This document shows positions 35,328 to 47,389 of a DNA stretch of 64,000 nt, one piece after another. Source of the stretch: Chamaecrista fasciculata (Eukaryota; Streptophyta; Magnoliopsida; Fabales; Fabaceae); contig QANZ01053213.1 in assembly GCA_003254925.1 (NCBI GenBank), forward strand, positions 1-64,000, read 5' to 3'. The notes beneath the pieces are model-generated. The model searched no databases, had not been told where the DNA came from, and worked only from the letters and a program-made list of their open reading frames with translations. The translations under genes and the position numbers were made by a program. The first letter of the stretch is position 1; each line of letters opens with the position of its first letter.

Positions 35328-35862
35328 TGAGTAGGGGGGATGAAAATACTCATACCGGATGGGTACCCGTAAATTTTAACTGTTGGGTCTGGGTAAACAG
35401 TGAATGAGTCTGAGTATGAGGATTTACCCATTTAAAATTGTGAGTATGGGTTTGGGTCTGGGGATAAACGTACCCACCCTAGACCTACCCAATATAGTAT
35501 CATATTCTTTTTTTTAAAAAAATACAAATATTAACATATATAATAAAGTTATTTTTTATTTTAAATATATATAAAATTAGTATATGTAACTTCTACTTTT
35601 AATTTTTTGTTGTGTATTTAATCAAAAAAATGAAAAAAAATGTTTTAATTAAATTATATTTATATTTTTTAAAAAATTATTTATCTAAATTTCTCTGGAA
35701 CTGAATATTCGACTATCCATAAAATATGAAGAATTGAGGATGAAGATTGATATTTATACCCGCATAAATATGAATCCGACTATGGGGACAATATTTTTTA
35801 CGAGTTCGGATACGAAATTAAAATACCTTATTGATACTCTATTCATGAACAGCTCTATTCTT
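35328..35862. mobile_element. Element with 'gggtacccg' repeats, copy 2
   Basis: Phrases 'ggatgggtacccgt', 'atttaaaattgtgagtatggg' split across the left part, and 'acgagttcggatacg' on the right parallel the copy at 30731-31062. Boundaries are approximate. Confidence 0.5.
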
Positions 35863-36164
35863 AAGTCTGAACCCAAGAAAAAAAAACATAAGTAAGCAAA
35901 ATAAAATGGTGTTAGGGTGACGTGTCAAAATTTGAGGCCATGAGATGAAACTTAGAGTTAGACCATTACCTAGTAGTGTCGAAAATGACGTGACAAAACG
36001 TAGCCTTAGAATGCATAGGTGTCCAATTGCTTTCTTATCAACAACTCATTGGAATCAGAGACATAGGCTTATTATGGCTAGGCCTAGGCCACAATCACTT
36101 ATTAGGAATCTAAGAAATGCATCCTTTTCGTATTATTTTGAGTATATTATTATTATGGATTTAT

Positions 36165-36332
36165 CTAACATGTGACTTTAGGACACAATTTAAGATTTCT
36201 TTTGATTGGTTAGTGGAGCATCTCATATCTTGAAATCTACGAAAATTCATTTAAAATATAATTTTTAATGTTTGAAAACTCACTTGACCAATCAAAAGAA
36301 ACCTTAATACGTGCACTTAGGGCACATGTTAG
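36165..36332. mobile_element. Short MITE, 168 bp
   Basis: Ends ctaacatgtg and cacatgttag are exact inverses, and 'tttcttttgattggt' on the left is inverted on the right. No clear TSD was confirmed. Confidence 0.65.
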
Positions 36333-36499
36333 AAGCACCTCATCATATTTAACTCATTGTTGTCTGATTGGGCGATTGGCCATGCAATTATTGCCTTCTT
36401 TCTTTTGAAATCATTTTTAAATCGAGTTTCCGTGGGTTTGTTAAATAGTCGTCTAAAAAGGATAAATAAAGAAAAAATAATTAAATAGGTTAAAAAAAA

Positions 36500-36992
36500 G
36501 GTCAAAGTCTTATTTTAGTCCCTCATGTTTGCTCAAAGTTCTGTTTTGGTCCCTCAAGTTTTTTCCCATTTTGATCCCTCATGTTTGCTAAAAGTTCCGT
36601 TTAGTTCCTCAAGTTTTTTCGTTCTGTTTTGGTCCCCCAAGTTCTTAAAAAGTTTCATCGTTAGTCTCTACCTCTTTTTCATCCACTTTTTCATCTCTCG
36701 ACAATTTTGCTCTTATACAAAAGAGAAGGACCTTAATGCAAAAGACCAAAATTGTTGGGAGATGAAAGTTAGTTTTTTTTTTCTTTTTTTAATGGAAAAA
36801 GTGGAGGGAAAAGAGTTAGGGACTAATGGTGGAACATTTTGGAAACTTGAGGACCAAAATGAAACTTTGAGCGAACATGAGAGACCAAAATGGAATGAAA
36901 AAAGTTTGAGGGACCAAAACGGAACCTTGAGCAAACATGAGGGGCCAAAACGGAACCAAAAAAATTTGAGGGACCAAAATAGGACTTTGGCC
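36500..36992. mobile_element. MULE-type MITE, 493 bp, 9-bp TSD in an A run
   Basis: It starts ggtcaaagtcttattttagtc and ends with the inverse (gactttggcc). Flanks are ttaaaaaaa on both sides (left copy has one extra a). Both halves are built of 'ggtccctca' and 'tgagggacc' phrases. The 159-codon frame across it is made only of these repeats and is not a gene. Confidence 0.78.
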
Positions 36993-37043
36993 TTAAAAAA
37001 ATAACATCTGTGATTTGACCTACTTATTTTATTCTTATAACTT

Positions 37044-37569
37044 GGGTCAAATACTCGTTTGGGTCCTAAAATTATTTTTTCTTTTGTTTTTGTCTTTAAA
37101 CTTTTACATTCGTTCAGTTTGAATTTTTAAAAATGATTTTATATAGTTTCTGCCGTTATTTTTAACTTGGACATTAGAGATGAATCATTTCAATTCCATA
37201 CATGTTATAATAAGTGAGTTGGCAAAAAGAAAAAATAAAAATTTTCATTTTACAAATTGAAAATAAATTTGTGATTGATTTTTTTCTCCAATTTGTAACT
37301 AAAAATAAATTTTTTTCTCTTTTTCTTTATCAACACACTTTTTTTTTGTCAGAATTATCAACACACTTATTAAGACACATATTGGAAAAAAAAATGGTCT
37401 ATTTCAATTGTCCAAGTTATAAATAACGGCAGAAATCTGATGAAATCACATTTTGAAGACTAAAATAGAATAAATATGAAAGTTTGAAGATTTAAACAGA
37501 ACAAAAAATAGTTTTAGGATCAAAATGAAACTTATCTCATAGTTTGAGGACCAAAATGAGATTTAAACC
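37044..37569. mobile_element. Long-TIR element, 'gggtcaaatactcgtttgg' family
   Basis: The left end (gtcaaatactcgtttgggtcc) and right end (ggaccaaaatgagatttaaacc) are imperfect inverses, as are 'aacggcagaaa' and 'tctgccgtt' inside. The scar at 37326-37367 has been inserted within it. Confidence 0.65.
37326..37367 (-). mobile_element. Micro-retroposition scar 4 (14-bp TSD)
   Basis: The perfect 14-bp repeat ttatcaacacactt (37326-37339, 37354-37367) flanks a 14-bp insert: a T run followed by gtcagaa. It is nested in the element at 37044-37569, so it is younger. Confidence 0.6.
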
Positions 37570-37672
37570 TTTTTAATTTGTATTAATAACTAAACTATTA
37601 GTTCAATTTCACCTCATAATCCATTGACTCAATTTTTATTTTGGTTATAACCTATTAATTTAATTTCTTTTA

Positions 37673-37719
37673 CCATCATATCATTATTTTTTTTTTGTCA
37701 ATATATCCATCGTATCATT
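37673..37719 (-). mobile_element. Micro-retroposition scar 5 (13-bp TSD, one mismatch)
   Basis: Repeats ccatcatatcatt (37673-37685) and ccatcgtatcatt (37707-37719) flank a 21-bp insert with a T run then gtcaatatat. Confidence 0.5.
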
Positions 37720-38206
37720 TGTACATGTCCTTTTATCTTAAGAAACTGGTAACGGAAAGGGGTTGAGGGCCCATAAAACAAAAATAAAACACATTTAAAA
37801 ACAAAATCAGAGCTCCAAGTAAAATCATCCTATTTTGAATCAGTAACAGTAACATTCTGGGTTCTGTTTATGCATTTTCCTTCAACTGTTACGGTTAACA
37901 AGGAAAATCATGACGAAACATGCTTACTTTGCCATGTACTAATTGGCATAACTGATAGATAGGATAATTCAGTCTTTGCAAATCCAAACCTCCTACTGTC
38001 CCCAAACTGTAGTAAGTATGAGAAATTAACATAGATACAGGCAAAACCTACACAACTGCTATTGAAGAATGAACATATCAGACTTGAAAAAAAATAAAAG
38101 CTGATAGTTACAGAAAAAACTAAACAAAAGCAAAAGAAACTACACACATGAAATCCAAATAAAGAAAAAACGAACAAATATATGAAGTTTGTGAAGGACG
38201 GTTTGA

Positions 38207-41200
38207 TCAAAGACGTCGCTTTCCAGAGATGCTAATTGAGCTAACTTTCATAGGAGTTGCCACCACCAATGGAGCTTCCGGGGAGTCACTAACAGCAAAC
38301 TTGTCGTGCATGAATCGCGATTGTACGATTGACTCATCCTTCAGTATTATCTTATAGCAGTAACAGCTCTTGAGTCCTTGCTGATTCCTGTAACATTCAT
38401 GGGCAGTGTTCTTCACCTGCTGAAAGTCCCATATCACACTAAACTTGCCAACCGTGGCAACAAGATGGCGCTCCTGTTTACCATTCTCAGTCACCTGAAA
38501 CAGAAAGACATTAACAAATGTCTATAGCAAAGTAGCAAGCTATATTGAAGTATTTGTGAATATCATAAATTCGTGCTTTTCTTTTTTAGTAAGAGCCAAG
38601 TAGTATCGCCTGCAGATAGCCAGAGACTATTCTTGTCGAAGCATATAGATTAAGATTACTGAAGTGAGTTTTGTCTCTACCAACAAACATTTTCTAGACA
38701 CTTTCTATACACACGACTCGGTTTGAACTCAAGACATGCTGCTTAAGAAATTTAGCTATCTACCAATTGTGGTAGACTTTGTTGATAAACTCATGCTATT
38801 TGGTTCACTTCATATGTAACACAATCAAACTACGCTATTCATAACATAATGTGTAGTTTGGTGTAAATCTTGCTGATGTTAATTAATACCAATACTCACT
38901 GCATGTAATACACAGAATAGGGTCATGCCCTTTCTACTCACAGATAGGAAAGGGGGCCACAATAAAAGGACACGTATTCTTAATTTAAAAAAATGCATTT
39001 CAAAACTCCGCCTTAGACCAGTCTTTTCAATCACAGTAACACAGACTCGAGCCATTTTAAGTTTTGCCCAAGAATCAAGATCTGTAGTTATCCTATACTT
39101 CCAGACTAACTTGATCGTATCATTTTCTGATCTACCGCTTAACTGTCTCAAATCAATCTTCATTAATGCAATGAAAGTTATGCTTCCATCAACTCTAGTT
39201 CTCTACAGCATTAACATATTCACTGACACAGATAGTTTTCTCAACAGGTGAGAAAAATAAAAACATATGAACTTTAAATTATGGTTTCGTTATGGTTATA
39301 TTGTACTCATTAACAAAGACAACTAACTATACAACTGCATGCATGAAAACATAGGGGAGTCCCATAAGAAGATGCACCAGACCAGAACAGTAGTAAAAAA
39401 AGCCCTTCCTTTCAGAGGGCACATGCCTGCATAGATACACTGACCACTAGGAAAATACCAGGAAGAATTTCTATTAACAACTTTTATCAATCAGAAAGGA
39501 CATTTTGGAAACAATAGATGTTGAATATGAAGGAACACGAAGAATAGTGTTTTCTCAAATCAATCTACTATCAATAATCTAACTGTTGACATGTGCAAGG
39601 ATAGAATGCGTTGGCGTCAGTTGATTCATATAGCCAACCCTACCTAGTGGGAAAAGGCTTTGGTTGTTGTTGTAATCTTATAGGATAAAATTTAGTCCGT
39701 TTTTGTTTTCACTTACATTACCATTTACTAGTTTTGAGATCCAAAACTGTTCTGGAGACAGGAGAAAAGGATTTAAAGATCAAACAATGTTGGGAAGTCA
39801 CACTAATTAGAAAAACTTGGGAGTTCTTACCGTTTTTAATGTAAACAAAACAGGGGAACAAAATTCAGGTATCTGATATCTCCCATACTTACCAAATACA
39901 ATAGTAATATGACTAACATAGCAGGAAAAATAACATTCCCTAAATAAAAGACATGGTATAGTATAAATTGCAGTCATGACATTACATCGATCATAAAAGT
40001 TTATCAATTTGATGAATTGTGTGAGGAATTTAAAAAAGTTTGCTGTCACCAAAGCAATCAGTGGAAAACCGGCAATTAAATGTGAAGTTTAGTTTAAATA
40101 TGTTTCCTAAATAACATTGACAGACATAAGGTAGCTACAAGAGAGATAGGTAATTAGCGAGGATTCTATTATTGTTATGTAAACTAACAGTAAAGGGAAA
40201 AGTGATTACCCATGAAAAATGACCACCATGAAACTTATTGCTATTGCCAGCTAAATGCGAATCCAGAGGAGTCAGCTTCAGCAGTCTCGGAGCCGGTATT
40301 TTGTTCCCCATTCGTCCAGAAAATCCAGTCTTTGTTTTCCCATCTTTGTCCGTGAACAAGGTGCAAATCAGTACCAAATAAGTGTCAGTAGTGCCTAGCA
40401 CCCACTTGCCATCATAAGTAACATCAACATGAGTAATTGGAGAGCCTAGGCCAGGGAAAGCCGTCTTGGCTTGCCGCATGGATGTCTTCGAATACAACCG
40501 TATTTTTCCATCAAGGGACCCTACAACTATTGAGCCATCCCCAGCAGTTGCAAAGCACTGAAAGTTTGTTCCTCTAGAGAATTGATGCCCCTGGTTCCAA
40601 TACAACACTGGTGAATCAGCTGCTGCAATACTTTGAACCATTCCTTTCCTGTCACGCATATCCCATTGACACAGTCTATTATCATCTAATCCCAAGAATG
40701 TCGACTCAGAAGGATCCAACTGTGACCCCTTGGTATCATTTGTGATATCCCTCATAGTAATATCGGCTCCATCTTTCTCAAACTTCCATTGCGTGACAAT
40801 CTTACCAGTCTCAATATCAAGCTGGTGAAGACCTGAGGCGTGAGGTTTCCCTTCCTTCAGTGGACTCATAAGCAGCATATTAGTTTCTGCTCTCATTAAT
40901 AACGCTTTCTTTGCTGCTGATTGCTCTGAACTCGAACTTCCCCGCAAATAACCACCATCGAATTTTACAGTGACACCCTTCCCATGAATCCCATGGTTGA
41001 AATTCCTGTAAACTTGAACGCCAGTATCATTCACCAAGAAACTGTTATCAAGAGCACCCAACGCCAAGCTCTGTACTCCTCCATTAGCAGCCTCCTCAAA
41101 TTCTTCCATCAAGTCTTCGGTTGACCTAACTGGAGTAACAGGCTCAGGACTCTTTACGAACCTATCATCAGCATCCTCCCACACAGAATCGTCAGCCGCC

Positions 41201-41832
41201 TCAGGTTTCACCCACCCTATGAATTCCTTCCCATAAATCTTTACCTTGTTCTCTTCTGAGGCCTCAATACCGTATACATTCTCAAACAAACAATCCTGAA
41301 ATTCAGTCACAAATTTCCTATAGGCTTCATCGGTAGGGAATTTTAATGCCCACACACCGTTCGATACAAAATCGACCCGACGCTGATCGCCGAACATCTT
41401 CAGTTGCATTTCCGTTGAAACCCTAACTCGAACCTTGGAACCCACTTTCAGCACCCACCAAGAATTCCCCTTCTCTTCTTCGTCGTCATCGTCGTCGGAG
41501 TTATCACTAGATGTTTTGACGTAAGCGTAAGATGTGCGTTTATCGGAAATGATCCACTTAGCGTTGGGAGTGTTACCGCCGATGTGAAGGTAAAGTTTGA
41601 CAGTGTTTTTCATGACGGGGGTTTGCGAGGACGATGATTGGTATTTGAGCTTCAACGCTTTTAGCTTCGCGTCGATTTCATCGATCTGATGAACTGGTGT
41701 TGTGGATTTGGATCCAGAGGAAGTTTTAGCATCTTCTTCGTGTTCTTCTTCGCGCTCTTGTTCATCGTCTTCTTCTTCTTCGTAATCAGAATCGGAGATG
41801 TCAAGGCCCTCTCGACTGTGCGAGGTTCCCAT
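38207..41832 (-). CDS. DEM: DEM/VID27-like protein
   Basis: DEM (DEFECTIVE EMBRYO AND MERISTEMS, tomato) proteins are needed for shoot meristem and embryo development; they belong to the VID27 family with a C-terminal WD-like beta-propeller (known of the family; molecular role poorly defined). Two exons, 41832-40210 and 38494-38207, join in phase 0 across a 1715-bp GT-AG intron to give 636 aa, the usual plant length. The start MGTSHSREG has Gly2 and Ser6, fitting N-myristoylation. Residues 16-34 are highly acidic. A PH-like VID27 middle region spans about 76-205. The propeller region spans about 264-610, with [16 protein letters not shown] (379-394) and [22 protein letters not shown] (two joined phrases, 426-447). 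The C-terminus is basic (SGKRRL). A TATA box lies at 41942-41950 and the LRR gene is divergent from it. Confidence 0.92.
38670..38790 (-). mobile_element. Possible old SINE in the DEM-like intron
   Basis: On the minus strand an A-box-like 'accacaattggtagat' is followed by a B-box-like 'gagttcaaacc', at a spacing normal for a tRNA-like promoter. No tail or TSD is resolved. It sits in the same orientation as the host gene. Confidence 0.42.
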
Positions 41833-41941
41833 TTCGAAGAATTTGCGAGTAAGAAATTGTGAGAGAGATTGAAGAAATGGGATTGATTTGAAAGAATGAG
41901 AGCGAAAATTTTGAAATGTGAGAATCGGTGATCAGTTAACA

Positions 41942-41950
41942 CTTTTATAG
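41942..41950 (-). promoter_or_regulatory. TATA box of the DEM-like gene
   Basis: The minus strand reads ctataaaag, 110 bp before the start codon, a normal distance for a plant core promoter plus leader. Confidence 0.65.
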
Positions 41951-42042
41951 CGTCACTACTAGTTGTTTGTTACTTGTTAGGCTTTCAGGCGTTCATTTCA
42001 CGCAGTTTTATTTAAGTTTTAACTTAGCTGATAAGAAAATGA

Positions 42043-42411
<369 letters not shown>

Positions 42412-42507
42412 CCCTTTCCCCTTTGGCCTTTTGAGTTATGTCATGTGATATTGGCGTTTGAAAGCGTGTAGTGTAGTTAACTATTTTCTGTTTGGGGCAA
42501 AGCTATA

Positions 42508-42850
42508 TTAAGTATGGATAGTGATATAGACACGAGATACGATATGGACACGGATACAGTAACACACTAAACTTTTAAAATTATGCGACACGACACAGCA
42601 TATATTTATATATATAAATAACTAAATATTCATAATTTTTAATGAAAAATTTAAAAATTACAATTTTTATTCATAATATATGTCATATATATTATTATTT
42701 TCTCTTGTTTATCATGTTAAAGTCACAAAAAATTGATTTATATTCTAAAATTTATGAATATGTGTCGTACGGGTGTTGTATGGGTGTCAGACACTGACAC
42801 GTGTCTGACACGACGACACGCCCTTAAAATGAAGTGTCCATACTTCATAG
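42508..42850. mobile_element. MITE, 'aagtatggata' family copy 2
   Basis: Ends aagtatggata and gtccatacttcata are inverted, and the interior matches 13759-14072 ('atatatttatatatataaat', 'atcatgttaaagt'). The cluster 'gacacgtgtctgacacgacgacacg' (split) contains a palindromic acacgtgt core. Confidence 0.7.
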
Positions 42851-43892
42851 GCCAAAGTGTAGGTTTTTTTTTTGAAAAGCATCATGTGTACTTAACTATT
42901 TAACTATTTAAGTAGCTGTATTATGGTGTATTAGCTATTAAATGCAAGAATGAGGACTGATTGAGTAGGCTAGTGTTGTTTAATTAAAATTTTGAATTCA
43001 AAATTTTAAAATAAATATATATATATATAATATTCCCTATTACAAAAAAGAAAAAGAAAATTTATAAATATAGTTATTTTATTAAAAATTTTCTATTATA
43101 TAATTAAGTATTTAATATGAATTGAATCTGAAATACTCTCATTGAACTTTGAAAAAAAAATAAGCACAAATTATTAGGAAAAAAAGAAAAAAAAAACAAT
43201 TTTAGTTAAACGTTTTTTCCCTTAATAAATAAGCATTTTGGCCTTGTACACTTGGGCTGCGTTTGCAGCGCGTAGCCGCGTGGTAAACTAGCTGCATTTT
43301 GGGCCAAAAGAAACAAAAAAACTGGCTGCATTCTTAGAAAAAAAGTTAGATTATCATGTTAGATTATCTTCTTGTCATAAATTCTTTATTTAAGGGGTTA
43401 TTTACGTATTATTCTTCATATTCAAAGATGGTATTCCAGTCAATTAATAGCGATAAACTGCTTTCTCTCTCTTCTCAATTTTCTCTGCCTTCTCACTAAT
43501 ACTCTCTCCTTTCTCACAGCGTCTTCACAGGGGGAGTTGCTCAACTCCTCCCTAATTTCCATTTTCTTACTTGCTTTTGTGTTCAATAACTCAGATTTTC
43601 AATCCTTTTTAATTTGGTGGTGGTTTTGTCTAGATCTTCTTCTGGTTTTGTTCAGATCTGCTTCTGGTTCTCCTTTTTCTTGATGAAAGTTATGTTCTAG
43701 CACTAGATCGACTCAGATATGAGCATCTATGCCAAGAAATGTTCGTTTTGCTTTCATATTTATGGCAAGGTCGGTGGCTTCTACATCCATGAAGTTGAGT
43801 TCTTTTCTAATGAACGAGAAGTATAATGGTTATTGTTTTGTTGACAACACCAAGATCGGTACTTATTTTATCATCTGGATTTCTTCCATATA
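42851..43892. other. Gene-free DNA between DEM-like and LRR genes
   Basis: AT-rich DNA with a pyrimidine-rich section (43460-43560). I see no gene, although 43450-43880 is less AT-rich and reads like a transcript leader. Confidence 0.45.
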
Positions 43893-44281
43893 GGATCAGT
43901 TGTACCCACAACTTTGACAAATGTCTCAATTTGGTTCCATAACTTTTTTTCTTGCAATTTTGTTTTCATAATTTCTGAAAACATCCCACTGTTAGTCCCC
44001 AACTGATTTCTATCAATCTCATAAGTTCACCCATATTTTTCACGTCATCATCCAACTCAATACATCAGACCATCTTTAACAGCAAATAATAGATGGAAAT
44101 CAACTTGCGACCAACAGTGACATGTTTTTAAAAGTTATGGGACCAATATTGCAACAAAAAAAGTTATGAAATCAAATTGAGACCTTTGCCAAAGTTATGG
44201 GACCAAAATTGCAACAAAAAAAGTTATGAGACCGAATTGAGACTTTTGCCAAAGTTACGAGACCAAAAGTGCACTTTAGCC
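43893..44281. mobile_element. Decayed relative of the 27845-28222 MITE
   Basis: The right half carries 'gggaccaa(t/a)attgcaacaaaa' and ends 'ccaaaagtgcactttagccc', matching the 27845 family; the left half carries 'tgtctcaatttggtt'. The left terminus has decayed. Confidence 0.6.
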
Positions 44282-44657
44282 CAAAATCAAATAAGGAAAC
44301 TATTAAGCTACACTCTAATAAATTTTAACATAAATTATTTAAATAATATATCAATAAAACTTAAAATAATATCAAATTTGTTAATAAATTTGAGTTAATA
44401 GAACTAAATTAATTATATGATTATATTTTTAAAGAACTGAATAATTGACAAATATAACATTCTTTTTAGGTTTTTGGGTCATACACCATTACTGCAGGTT
44501 ATGACTTGCTCTGTAGGATGCACCATATGGTGTACAACACTACTATTTTTCCTTAGTTTCTATGAAAGGATTTCTGGCCAACCAAAGATCCAATGAGAAT
44601 TCTGGTAAGTTGCATGGAAAATTTGACATAATGCAATTCTGACTTTCTCTAATCTTA

Positions 44658-46008
44658 GGGCCTGTTTGGGAGCAAAAAGTTCAATCCAATCTCAATCCAA
44701 TCTCAACTTATGAGATGAGATGAGATGATGTTGAAATTAGGATGAGATGAGATTATGTAGTGGTGTTTGGATGGTTTGAGAGAAAATGATGTATAATAGG
44801 GTGTGAAATTATATAAAAGGGTATGTAATGATTGTGGTTAGGTGAAATAGGTTGTTGGATTTATTTATTTTGTATAGGGGTAGAAATGGTATGAAATAAT
44901 GATGTTGAGATTGAGATTGAGATGAGATATAGGTGTTTGGGTGGGGTTTGACTGGGATGATATTTGGATGAGATGCTCTTGGAAAGCGTGATTTCTCAAT
45001 CCTATAGGATGATGGATTTTGGTCCATCCTATTGGATGAGATTATGGGGCAAAATGAAAATAACATTAAAATTCTTTTGAGAATGCAATTTGGTCCATAA
45101 ATTTGTATCCGGCCAATTAATGAATCCCTAACATGTGTGAGTGATAATTCAAAGCTCGTAGAGAATCCCAGCCATGAATAATGGGGCACATTTATGAATT
45201 TGAATATAAANNNNNNNNNNNNNNNNNNNNNNNNNNNNNNNNNNNNNNNNNNNNNNNNNNNNNNNNNNNNNNNNNNNNNNNNNNNNNNNNNNNNNNNNNN
45301 NNNNNNNNNNNNNNNNNNNNNNNNNNNNNNNNNNNNNNNNNNNNNNNNNNNNNNNNNNNNNNNNNNNNNNNNNNNNNNNNNNNNNNNNNNNNNNNNNNNN
45401 NNNNNNNNNNNNNNNNNNNNNNNNNNNNNNNNNNNNNNNNNNNNNNNNNNNNNNNNNNNNNNNNNNNNNNNNNNNNNNNNNNNNNNNNNNNNNNNNNNNN
45501 NNNNNNNNNNNNNNNNNNNNNNNNNNNNNNNNNNNNNNNNNNNNNNNNNNNNNNNNNNNNNNNNNNNNNNNNNNNNNNNNNNNNNNNNNNNNNNNNNNNN
45601 NNNNNNNNNNNNNNNNGGTGGGTGTGTGAGAGATAGAGAGAAAAGGAGAGAGAGAAGTTTGTGTGTGTTTGTGAGTGAGTGAGAGGGAGAGAAAAAAAAT
45701 TAATAAGAAATGATGGAGAGAGAGAAAATTATAAGTGTAATAAATGAGGGTATGTAAAATTACTATTTTGTCTAATTATCTTTTTTATATTTGTATTAGA
45801 GTGTAGGTAAATATAGGTATATAAATAGGGGTAGATTAGTAAATGTATGATAAATGGGATGATGATTTGGATGAGATGAGGATTAGGATGAGATTGAGAT
45901 GAGATTATGTGCCACACAAACACCCAAACTGGACTGTTCATCTAATTTTAGGTTGAGATTAGGATTGAAATGGGATGAGATTGAGATGTCTTGCTCCCAA
46001 ACAGGCCC
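44658..46008. mobile_element. PIF/Harbinger (Tourist-like) element containing the assembly gap
   Basis: It starts gggcctgtttgggagc and ends gctcccaaacaggccc, an exact inverse, with 3-bp TSD tta at 44655-44657 and 46009-46011. Internal ends carry repeated 'gagatgagat' phrases and their complements. A 3-bp tta TSD with ggg...ccc ends fits PIF/Harbinger. The middle is a 406-N gap, so any transposase cannot be judged. Confidence 0.78.
45211..45616. other. Assembly gap (406 N)
   Basis: Unresolved bases. The right edge begins in a ga/gt-rich simple repeat (45617-45730), a likely reason for the break. Confidence 0.98.
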
Positions 46009-46011
46009 TTA

Positions 46012-46372
46012 ATCATCATCATCTCATATGTGACATTTTTTGTCCTTTCTTTGGTTCGCAGGACGATTCTATTACCCACACGTTTCTCAAGTGTAATTTT
46101 TCCAAAGCAATTTGGTTTAGTCTCCCGGTTAGTCTCAAAATGGGATCATGCACCCAAGTTTTTCAAACATGGTTTCAACATTGGATCAAATGGTGGAAAA
46201 AGAATCCTACAGTCTACTATGAGGCTCGGCTAACTATCCTGGTGGGTTTGGATGTTATTGGAGACTAAAGAACGAGAGTTTGGAAGAATACTAAGGCTTC
46301 TTTGACTGCGACCATCAAGATTATTATGTCTTTTGTCTCTTGTTATGTTGATGCTTTTAGTTGTATTCTATG
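46012..46372 (+). pseudogene. LINE C-terminal fragment (zf-RVT region)
   Basis: The plus-strand frame reads ICDIFCPFFGSQDDSITHTF then LKCNFSKAIWFSLP. The order Cys-Pro, 'D/E-S-hydrophobic-x-H-x-F', Cys, then Trp is that of the zinc-binding region after the reverse transcriptase of plant L1-type LINEs. The second Cys of the usual CPxC is Phe and a stop follows at about 46266, so it is dead. The Harbinger element starts immediately to its left. Confidence 0.6.
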
Positions 46373-46560
46373 AAGCATGAACACTTCATTTTAACAGCGT
46401 GTCATTGTGTCAGACACCCGTACAACATCCACACAACACATATTCATAGGTTTTAAAATATAAAATCAATTTTTGGTGACTTTATCATGAGAAACAATAA
46501 AAAATAATATCACATATGACATATATTGTGGATAGATATTGTAATTTTTAAAATTTTCAT
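46373..46560. mobile_element. Partial, reversed copy of the 42508-42850 MITE
   Basis: 'acacttcattttaa', 'gtcagacacccgtacaacat' and 'catgagaaacaataaaaaat' (split) match the complement of the family at 42508-42850. Confidence 0.6.
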
Positions 46561-47060
46561 CAAATTGATTCTTAATATTTTTTATTTCATTTTGGTCTTT
46601 AATATTTTCCCAACATTTTGTTTTGGTCTTAATAAGTTCTCCAATTGGTCCTCACCAATGGAGTATAATCTCATATCGGTCGTTTTAAGTTCAAATAAGA
46701 CGAAAACAGAGCTACAAGTTTTTACTGACGATTTTTTTTTTGTTTAATTGAAGTCGTCAACAAATAAAGTTAAATTGAGGTTGAAATCAACCCAAAAAAT
46801 GGCTCTCTTGTTACATGAAGTTAGTTATCTCTCTCTTTTCAAGTAGTAATGCGATGAAATTAGAATTATATGCTATTTTTTTATGAGTTTTCTATTATTT
46901 AACCTCGTTTGCCGACAATACTAATAAGACAAAGAAAAAACTTGTTAAGAATAACTTATAATTTCAAATTAATCACATCTAAATTTAAAATAAATGAGAT
47001 ATGACCAATTTTATAAAATATGAGTAGTCCACTTCCAAAGCCCGATTTCAAGTACAAATA
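46561..47060. mobile_element. Decayed MULE-type MITE
   Basis: 'ttttggtcttaataagttc', 'caaataaagttaaattgagg' and 'agagctacaagtttttactg' echo the 4949-5699 and 16106-16890 elements. Termini are decayed. Confidence 0.5.
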
Positions 47061-47389
47061 TTGGAGATTAAATTGGAATTGAGTAAAAATATTACCAAGT
47101 TTTCTCCAAATAAATACAAATTGCCAAGGATATGTTTGCACATTGCACTTGGCGGTAATGTTGTTTAACAAAAGAGAGGCGTTTGTTTGACAAAGTCGAG
47201 CCATGAACATTTCTATCTTTCAGCATCGCCTTGGACGTGTCAATCCAATCCTCTCTGAATCAACACAAGCCATGCTTCTCTTTCTGTTTCTGTTTCTCCT
47301 CCATTTCCACCAAAACACGCGAAACGAAGAAGAAGCTTCCCAAATCGCATGCTGCTTTGCTTTTAGGTCAGGTGGTGAGTTATGACTAC

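Noticed and set aside
36525..37004. 159-codon open frame as a gene
   Set aside because: It spans a MULE-type MITE and its product is built from translated 'gggaccaaa' repeats such as LRDQNGTL and ERPKWN.
45181..45682. Open frames crossing the gap
   Set aside because: They consist almost entirely of N codons.
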